Shown one piece after another: positions 56,410 through 64,000 of a stretch of 64,000 nucleotides of DNA. The stretch is from Apostichopus japonicus. Its lineage: Eukaryota > Echinodermata > Holothuroidea > Aspidochirotida > Stichopodidae. The stretch spans positions 21,601,713 to 21,665,712 of the forward strand of contig NC_092574.1 in NCBI RefSeq assembly GCF_037975245.1, read 5' to 3'. Positions within the stretch are counted from its first letter, which is position 1. Each line of letters opens with the position of its first letter. The translations under genes and the position numbers were made by a program. A model generated the notes under the pieces. It saw only the letters and a program-made list of their open reading frames with translations, did no database searches and was not told the origin of the DNA.

Positions 56410-58990
56410 CTGTTTCCGAGTGACAGTGACATGTTCATTAAATTTATTCGACTGAAACCGAGTCAAACATATAATAAATGGATTCAACAAAATGAAATCA
56501 ATATCTTTTCCCGCTATGATTTATCATGTAAGTTGACTATTTTACTACTGACAGCACTCATAAGCCATCGTGACCAGTTGAAGGTTGCTAAGCTCCTTTC
56601 AATGTGAAACGCTTCTCGACATTTTTTATATTTTATTTTTGGGGGTAACATCATATTTATCTGAAGAATTATAATCACCTTATTTCAACGTCGTTATTCA
56701 AAAACTACAGTAGAGTCGCGAAAAGGGAGGGGAGGTGTGGGCGTAGGCGTTACTCGTGAGGGTTGAGGGGACTGAGGGGACCTGGATTGATGGCTTCAAT
56801 GGCGTCCGTCTTGATCTATGTATATCATTTGAGAGACATAATATATATCACCCACCACCAAAAGACCCGACAAACTCCAATCCTACCCTCTCCCCCACGG
56901 ACTCCCAACCCCACCCAAGCGCTTGATCCCACTCCCTACACTACTCCCAATACCTCTCTCCACCCTACTTCCAGATTTTGTTGAAAAAAGTTATCTTATG
57001 TAATAATCAACAATGGTGCTCGAATTCTTATCCGCACAGATCCCCCACCACACCGACAGTCCCCCACCCCCCCCCCCATCCGTCTTTCACACACTTATAT
57101 AAAGAACAGTTGTATATAGGCCTACCTTGGTGGAGGGAGGTGTGTAGCTTTATGTCCCCTGAAAACTTCCATTGGTTGTATAAACTATAGAAAATGGAAC
57201 AAAACCTAATTAAAATTAATTTATTTCCCGTCAATCTGACATGATCTGTGTAACTTTATAGAGCTACCTCATGGACAATATTGGCAGAAACACTTTCATT
57301 GATAACATTTCTGTTACTGTGGGAAAGATGTAAACAATATTTTCATTACTACCCTACCAGTGTAACTCACAAAAACAACATTGCTTGTAATGTACAGCTT
57401 TATATGCTCGTTACTATGAGAGGGAAGGGGGAGGGGAGGTGGAGGGGTGTGGTGCATTCCGCAACCTGAAAAAATCAGTCAAGTTTGACGTAGAGTGGAG
57501 TGCAAGCAGACAGTGAACGGGACAGGGGAGGGGGGGGGCCATTTTGAAGTACCAACATCGCACCTGTTTATACTACATATCCGAGGCAAAATTAGGGGGG
57601 AAGAAAAGGGGGAAATCCCTTACATTGGAGTCGACTTTAACGACCTCATCCTATTTAAAATGCTGCATCCGCCCCTGTTTCTCTTCAAAAAAAAAGAAGA
57701 CGCCACCTTATATAAACATAAGAATATTTGAATTTCTCATATATATTCTAGTGGTCAATTTTGCGAATTTCCAAAAAAAAGAAGAAAAAAAAGACTAGGT
57801 CAATACACCGTGAATGGACTCTCCCTGTATTGATCACACCACGGCAGTTTTAAAATTTAAAATGTAAAATCTCTGTTTGTTTTTTATATTAGCGGGATAC
57901 CGTTGCTCTGTAACAGGGAACATAGTAATTCCAATTAGTGGTATCGAAGACACATCCGGGATAAAGGGAATTTTTGGCGACAAAGTAAACAGACCAGAGA
58001 CAGCAAATTAATCGTTACTTGGAAACGTACAACAACGCAGAGAAAGTTATTATAATTATTCTAAGAGATATTTGCACGAAAAAAAAAAAAAACACAACTG
58101 AGATAAACCTGATGAGATGGAGATGTTGTAAAAAAAGCTTTGGGTTTTGTGCATCTTTGGAAAGAGAGTATGGGACAAGATTGAGGAATGAGAACGTGGG
58201 AAATATTACCTGTCTCTTCAGATGGCATAGTATCATCAGTGAAGTAACACTAACGAGGATGAGAAACTATCACAGGAACTATATTTTGCATTTTGAAGAA
58301 AACTATCTGCGTAAATTTGTTTTCACAAATTGGATTTTATTGACTAAATTAATTTACACTTTTTGCTCATTTGTGAAAGTAAAGTATTGGATCACGGCAT
58401 AGTTAATTCAAGACATTTTAGGAGTTTTGTTCACGAGATAAGCAACACCAAAAAAATTGCGTGAGTTTTGGCATCTTCTCTATAGGATGATAATCGTCTG
58501 GAACGAGGAAATTTCGACGTTATCTATAGACTGTCTTCCAAACTTGGATGTATTAGATAAGAACACATTTCTATTTTTTTCCCTTCAGTTTTTATTGTTT
58601 GATGAATTGTTTCAAGTGATCTGCTTTTCCAGATTCGTTGTGCACCCTGAAAACGATTGAAAACCGTTGCAATTGAATAATTTATGGAAGAAACGTCTGG
58701 AAAACTTAAAGCTAGTATTTTACATGGAGCCGATACTATAAGTTTTCTCATATCGGACGTGGTGTGACGACAATATTTGTTCTTTGTTTTATTCACATGA
58801 ACATTGATCGCCTAAGAGGAGCAGCTCCTGCAAACGAAGTGAAACTTAAACAGAAGACTTCGGGAATTGAACGTCACAAAATAACCTCTGTTTAGCAACA
58901 ATATCTATATCAAATCTATGTAAATATCTTATATTTATTCTACTATATATTTTATTAATATTTCGTTTATTTGTATGAGAACGCAATATC
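56410..58990. other. no gene seen
   Basis: AT-rich, with C-runs near 57066 and G-runs near 57527. Open frames at 57495-57798 and 58019-58402 lack domain signatures. The last kilobase may be the 5' untranslated and promoter region of the gene at 58994. Confidence 0.4.
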
Positions 58991-58993
58991 AAG

Positions 58994-59884
58994 ATGCAAC
59001 ATCTAAAGCCGAACGACGCTGCTCTGGAAGCGAGAGACAAACTCAATGAAACTACGAATCGTAGTCTCAATACCCAGTCGTTCGATCGTGCATGGCAGCG
59101 AGTTTACGGAACAAAGGAGTATCGTCCCTCTTGGATAGGGAGTTTACCTACACCAAGACCCCGCCCTACTAACAAGTCACACGGAGAGAAACCGATACTC
59201 CGAGTGAATGACGAACCGTTACTCGATAACACCGATGAAGTAATTGCCAAATTTCCTAAAGAAGATCGACAAAAGGTCAAGGAATTTTATGATCTTCAAG
59301 TTCAATGTATACCGACAGAGCATCGCAGTAAGAGGATTCAGGAACCACTCCTCCTTAATGGTAAGGTCGTTCCCAGAGAGAGAGAACTCGGAAAATGGCG
59401 GGAAATGATCGAATTGGAAGAGGTGGACGGTGTTACAGGAGAACCGATGTACAATCGGGTTGTCAAGGCAACCAACGTTCCAAATTGGATGAATAGTAAC
59501 AGTTATTGGCGAGCCAATAACAAAAATGACACTTTCGAACGTATGGATCAGACTATTTCACCCAGCACTTCAGGAAAAATTCGAGAAAAACAAGTTATCC
59601 ATACGGCAAAATATGATTTGGTCGGAAAATACGAAAACAAGATAGCACCACTAAATTTGAAGTTAGAAGGGAAAAAAGAATTGCCGAGCAAACGCGAATT
59701 GAAGAAATGGGGTGACCAACTAGAGATACCGCAAAAGCTAGAAATGGAAGATTATATTTCAGATTTAGATTCTAATGAGGAGCTAAACAGAGGAAGTATG
59801 TCAGAAAAGAGAAGAAAATTTAACTCAGTGTTGAAACAAGCTGATGTTCCTGGCTTTTTCTCTCACAATAATTACTGGAAATAG
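58994..59884 (+). CDS. intronless 296-aa protein with a duplicated module, function unknown
   Basis: The frame starts at ATG 58994 (A at -3) and ends TAG. I do not recognise the family. It is hydrophilic and highly charged, without signal peptide or membrane segment. Two related modules are visible. Module 1 (about 116-172) begins EPLLLNGKVVPRERELGKW and ends VPNWMNSNSYWR. Module 2 (about 218-296) begins APLNLKLEGKKELPSKREL and ends ADVPGFFSHNNYWK. The shared pattern is L-x-L/N-x-G-K ... P-x-x-R-E-L-x-K-W ... V-P-x-(5)-N-x-Y-W. A possible third, weaker piece lies at 29-48 (SFDRAWQRVYGTKEYRPSWI). Consistent codon use and a single long frame in AT-rich DNA argue that it is real. A cytosolic or cytoskeletal role is only a guess. 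Confidence 0.85.
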   Translation: MQHLKPNDAALEARDKLNETTNRSLNTQSFDRAWQRVYGTKEYRPSWIGSLPTPRPRPTNKSHGEKPILRVNDEPLLDNTDEVIAKFPKEDRQKVKEFYDLQVQCIPTEHRSKRIQEPLLLNGKVVPRERELGKWREMIELEEVDGVTGEPMYNRVVKATNVPNWMNSNSYWRANNKNDTFERMDQTISPSTSGKIREKQVIHTAKYDLVGKYENKIAPLNLKLEGKKELPSKRELKKWGDQLEIPQKLEMEDYISDLDSNEELNRGSMSEKRRKFNSVLKQADVPGFFSHNNYWK

Positions 59885-59889
59885 ATTAC

Positions 59890-61450
59890 AATCTTTCAGA
59901 TGTTTAGACCTAGTTCATATCTGAAATTTCTTAGATGATTCGTCTTTAAAGTTTAAATGTAGGCGGCCAGTCATGCCATTAGCCTGCACGGGTGTCATAG
60001 TACGATATATACATATACAGTTATGCATATAAAGAAATGTCTCTCACGCTGAAAAAAAAAGTATTCTCATATACCAACCAGAGACATTTAAATTAAGTCA
60101 TTATGCCTTCACTAAGAGTTAAAGTCTTTAAACGTGATATAAGAACTCATTGCTAATGGCGGCGTCTCAAGAGGGGGGGGGGGGGGGGCAGGGGCGCTGA
60201 TTTGTGTAGCCTACACCTTCAAATCTTTCAGATATTAAGGCTTCGTCTAGATGGTGTCCATTCTGCAGTTCATTTAATCTTTGTAACAATTTGTCACATG
60301 AGCACTGTAGGTTCCGGGTGTACATGCATGCTTACCCCGTGCAACAACTCGAAATCATAACTGTAGCTATACACTTTGCTGTCCACTCGTGCATAATTTC
60401 ATTGCCAGGTCGTAAATCTATCATTTTAATAAATAACTTTTTTTGCATATAAGTGTCATTATATTTTATACTATAATAGTAAACCGGTATATTATAGGAC
60501 GTAGCATTTGTTTTTGTATCCCATAGATCCATGTATGATTTATTAGTGTAGCCTTTGTTTTTTATTTTATTTTAGGGAACTTGTATAACCCATTAACAGA
60601 CTTGCCAACCGACTTTACCTGGATTCTCACTCTATACATTGCCAATTTCCTTGTCCAGTATAACCTTATACTCATAACCTTAAGACTTCATGATTTGTCC
60701 CTCCTAAGTTTGGCTGACAAAAAATATCGAGTGTATTTGTGGGGTGGGGGAGGGTGGGGGGTTCTGTCATTTTTGCGAAACCATGAATTTTGGAATAAAT
60801 TACCTCTTGAAACCATGCAAGTTGGCCCCAAATATCAGTACATTTAAGAAAAAACTTATAGCTAGGGATTTTGATAACATTTCTTAATTTCTATAAGAGT
60901 TTTATTTGTGTTTCTATGTTGGTTCTTCATATTTCTTTGTGCGCCTCGAGCACCAGTCAGCAGAGTGGAAGAAAGCGTATTATGAACCTTTATATTATTA
61001 TTATTATTCTTTAATAATGTCTCCAGGCATTGTTTTACCGGTGTTGGAAACGTGGAGAAACAGTCCACGGAAATAATTGTATGAAATGCTGATGCCATTG
61101 TATTCTACAGGACCAACGTCAGGATTCAAACCACAACTGTTTTTCTTTAAAAGCATTTTTTCACAAAGTTAAGTTATTTTCGTTTCTATTGTTAACGTTG
61201 GGTTCTTTTTACCCCCCCCCCCCCCCAAAAAAAAAAAAACCCATTTAGATTTTTGACACAGTAAAAAGTTACCGAATCTTCCCTAGTTTTGCGTTTAATC
61301 TCCCTACATTTTGGGGATGGAAATACACTTTTTGTGGGAGGCATGTTGGAAGATCTTCATAATATTCAACCCTATAAGATATATTAAAGATCTAAACTTC
61401 TGCCGTAGTATAGGGAAATGCGTGGAACATTGTGTTGTAAGACTCATGGG
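59890..61450. other. no gene seen
   Basis: It includes an AATAAA near 60428 that could end the transcript from 58994, a G-run at 60172-60188 following GGCGGCGTCTCAAGA, and a (TTA)n stretch near 60994. No exons are supported. Confidence 0.45.
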
Positions 61451-61459
61451 GTATCAATA

Positions 61460-61468
61460 TATACATAT

Positions 61469-61503
<35 letters not shown>

Positions 61504-61504
61504 T

Positions 61505-61536
<32 letters not shown>

Positions 61537-61566
61537 ATATCTATATATATTATATATATATATATA
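61460..61566. repeat. (TA)n-rich microsatellite
   Basis: TA tract with TTT and CA interruptions. Confidence 0.95.
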
Positions 61567-61569
61567 GTG

Positions 61570-62940
61570 TAATACAAATAAGTTCAAAGAGTTACATAGT
61601 AGTGAGTTGTTGCATCCAGTTAGTATTTTAATACTTTCTATATTAAACTATTGACATTTCTTGTAATATACATTTCCCCATACAATGGCTTAGCCAATCC
61701 CCCCTCAAAAAAATGGTGAGGAGAGGGGGGGGGTGAGGTGGAGTATTGCAAAGACTTTTGGTATAATGGAGATCACAGTAGAAGTGCACGGTACATTATG
61801 AGCGTTTGGTTTAGAGGTACTTTGTCAGGAAGCTCCTTTATGCCTTCTCCACACCCCTCCTTCCGTCCCCACCCCCTCCTCATCGACATGATAGACAACC
61901 TGCGGCTGGGTCAATATATTATTATACTCATATGAAGTCAAAGCATCTTGCATTTTAATATCAAAATGAAGAACATGACTTTGATAGACTTCCTGTTAAC
62001 CTCAGCTATTAAGTTTACTTTGCACATTACATATTAAGTAAGAAACAATGGAAATAAGTACTATGCTCTCATAGAAAAATTATTGAATTATTTGATAATT
62101 CAAAAAAAAAAATGAAAAAGAAAGGATAAGTTTTCATATTTTCTTCTTGCAGAAGAATGTCATAACTTGCAATGACAGATCAAGACAAATACAAAAAAAA
62201 CACCCTCGTTTTTGTTGGGGAAAAAGTCATGAAAATCAGAACATTGACATATTTCTCCTAATGCTTCTTCCACAGAAGATCACCAGCATCGCAGACTGTT
62301 TCTTTTGCAAACAATTTTAATATGGAACGCCATTCATGTAATCTCCAAGGAATAAATGTTTTTATATTAGAGTCAGGCAAGAGATTAGTAAAATTAATCA
62401 CAGTTACTCAATAGATTTGAGTTTCAAATGTTTTGGTCATTTAAGAATGGCAAAAACAACATTGGCACATTTTTACCAAAGTTAACAGATTGGATAAGTT
62501 TGAGAGTGGTCTGCATTTTAGCAAGAAACGATGAAAATAAGTGCTATGCACTTTTAGAAAATCACTTGAAAAACAAAGAGCAGATAGTTCAAGTGGATAA
62601 ATTTTGGACAACTTTCTTTTGAAGAAGAATGTTATAATTGGAAATGCATGCCCACCCCCACCCCTCATTCTTTGGGATAAGGTGGCTATGGTGCAGTCAT
62701 AACGGCCAGATGGACCACCCCAGCATCCCCCAACTCCCCTTTTGCACCACTATTGAAGACAGCATTGTGTGAGCACCTTCATCATGGAATGACGATCAAA
62801 TCATCTCCAAGTTTCATGTTTTTATGGTTTTTGTCTGGCAAAGATTGGCACATTTTATCAGTTACTCAATAGATTTGACTTGCAAAGACAACCCAATTCC
62901 TCCCCCCCCCCTGTAAAAAAATTCTTAGCAAACTAAGGTG
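61570..62940. other. no gene seen; loosely repeated segment
   Basis: Segments near 62050-62350 and 62420-62830 share phrases (AAGAAACxATGxAAATAAGTxCTATGC; TTCTTxxAGAAGAATGT; CATxTTTTTAT.xTT), suggesting an old tandem duplication of about 480 bp. No coding exon is supported. Confidence 0.45.
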
Positions 62941-62942
62941 CC

Positions 62943-63076
62943 TTAATAGGGACAAAGGAAAAAAATAAGTGTCCACAAATCTCAAAATTTTGACTTTTTA
63001 TCTCAAACTTTTGACATTTTAAGTCAAAATTTCGACTCTGGTCTCAATTTTTTTCCCTCTCCTTTGTCCCTATTAA
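62943..63076. mobile_element. 126-bp TTAA-flanked MITE
   Basis: TTAA at 62943-62946 and 63073-63076 flanks perfect inverted ends TAGGGACAAAGGA / TCCTTTGTCCCTA. The interior is made of CTCAAAATTTTGACTTTTTAT-like words related to the repeat at 17870-18200. Confidence 0.75.
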
Positions 63077-63079
63077 GTC

Positions 63080-64000
63080 CCCGTAGCAAACAGCTGGGCT
63101 GTGTCCCAAACAACATGTTCAACTTCAGCTCCATTGCCTCGATAACATCATTCACTCTGTTGTTGCCATATGCATTCATAAAAAATATAACTTTGCAGGA
63201 ATTTTACATCTTCATGACACAAAGTGCTATGTGGATGTGGTTTGATTTGACCTGACAGGAGGCCAAAAACAAAAACAAAAAATTGAAAAAGTAAAAAAAA
63301 ATACCAGCAATTTTGAATGAACAGTAAACTTCAGCCACGGAAAATATTCATTTAATGATTAATGGCTGACAACAGTCCTGTAATAATGAGTCGACTTCAG
63401 GTCGAGACTACATCACCTAAAATGAATCTGACATATTGTCTGAAAGTGGAAAATGTTCTTGGAAATTGCTTTCAATTACAATGTGAAGGACTGATTTCTG
63501 TGTAAACAAAAGTTTGTTAATGTGATGAACAATACTGAAGGGTGAAGGGCATATTGTAACTACAGCTTACTATACAAGAAAAGAACCCTGTTTAAACTAA
63601 GCATAAAAGATAATATATATTTCAGATTATTATCTATATATTCCATATTTCTACGTTCTCTAGTTACATCCCTAAATGTTAAGATATATTTATAGCATCA
63701 AATCTACTTTAATGCCACATAGCTTCTCTCTTGCAAAACTTTAATAAAAATAAAAATATCTGTTTTATTATATTTTTTATTATCTTTGTCAGCTGCTGAT
63801 ACAACCTTGTAGAACAAAGGGATATTGCTTTTTTTTCTTTGGAAGTAGTATAGAAAGCTAAGCACACTCTGTATCTCTTTGGTTGCTGTGAAATCAAAAA
63901 TAATTTTTACATTTTTAAGCAGTTTAATGGGTTTGTTTGAAATTTTCCCAACAATTTTATCAGACTTACCTACTACTACCTGATATAACATCAGTTTTCA
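63080..64000. other. no gene seen
   Basis: AT-rich; minus-strand open frames at 63704-63991 are Lys/Ile-rich and have no recognisable motif. Confidence 0.4.

Noticed and set aside
58019-58402. 127-codon open frame upstream of the 296-aa gene
   Set aside because: Lys/Ile-rich with a poly-K stretch from an A-run; no motif, and not joined in frame to the gene.

Overview
This is a gene-poor, repeat-rich piece of a eukaryotic nuclear genome. Genes are split by GT-AG introns of 0.2-7 kb, there is a nuclear tRNA-Ser gene with a Pol III terminator, and there are many (TA)n tracts, SINEs, a CR1-type LINE relic and small DNA transposons. The mobile-element mix, including the TTAA-flanked family that begins AGGCATTGAAGACTCG, together with animal gene families, suggests a marine deuterostome. 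An echinoderm, perhaps a sea cucumber, is my best guess, but that is inference and not a database result.

Layout. Positions 1-2100 show no gene. Two well-formed minus-strand exons (2138-2277 and 3002-3104) are the 3' end of a gene I cannot name. Positions 6500-22129 hold a minus-strand gene that I assembled as six phase-compatible exons (291 codons). It resembles the TEX26 family of testis/ciliary proteins; its last exon is uncertain. Its introns contain a tRNA-Ser(TGA), several hAT-like non-autonomous elements with intact target-site duplications, and a TTAA-flanked element. Positions 25458-25565 form a near-perfect 49-bp palindrome whose two arms carry hammerhead-ribozyme-like cores of the kind found at ends of Penelope-like retroelements; a third such core is at 32431-32470. 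Positions 27545-28534 hold an intronless gene for a 2'-5'-oligoadenylate-synthetase-like protein that seems to have lost two of the three catalytic aspartates.

Positions 33000-42000 are mostly repeats: a 255-bp inverted SINE pair, about 300-bp degenerate tandem units, and an 18-copy 19-bp minisatellite. Positions 42173-49302 hold a complete six-exon minus-strand gene for a DCUN1D4/5-type neddylation co-E3 (293 aa, every intron phase matches). Positions 51850-56400 are a nest of repeats: a mini-element rich in AACGTT, tRNA-SINE copies (one split by a (TA)n tract), a frameshifted CR1-type LINE, and a second copy of the TTAA element. Positions 58994-59884 hold an intronless 296-aa protein of unknown function with a duplicated module. 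The rest, to 64000, is non-coding apart from a small TTAA-flanked element near 63000.

The genes show no sign of working as a pathway. The most notable items are the degenerate OAS-like immune-type protein, the hammerhead-like motifs, the novel duplicated-module protein and the tRNA-SINE/(TA)n architecture.
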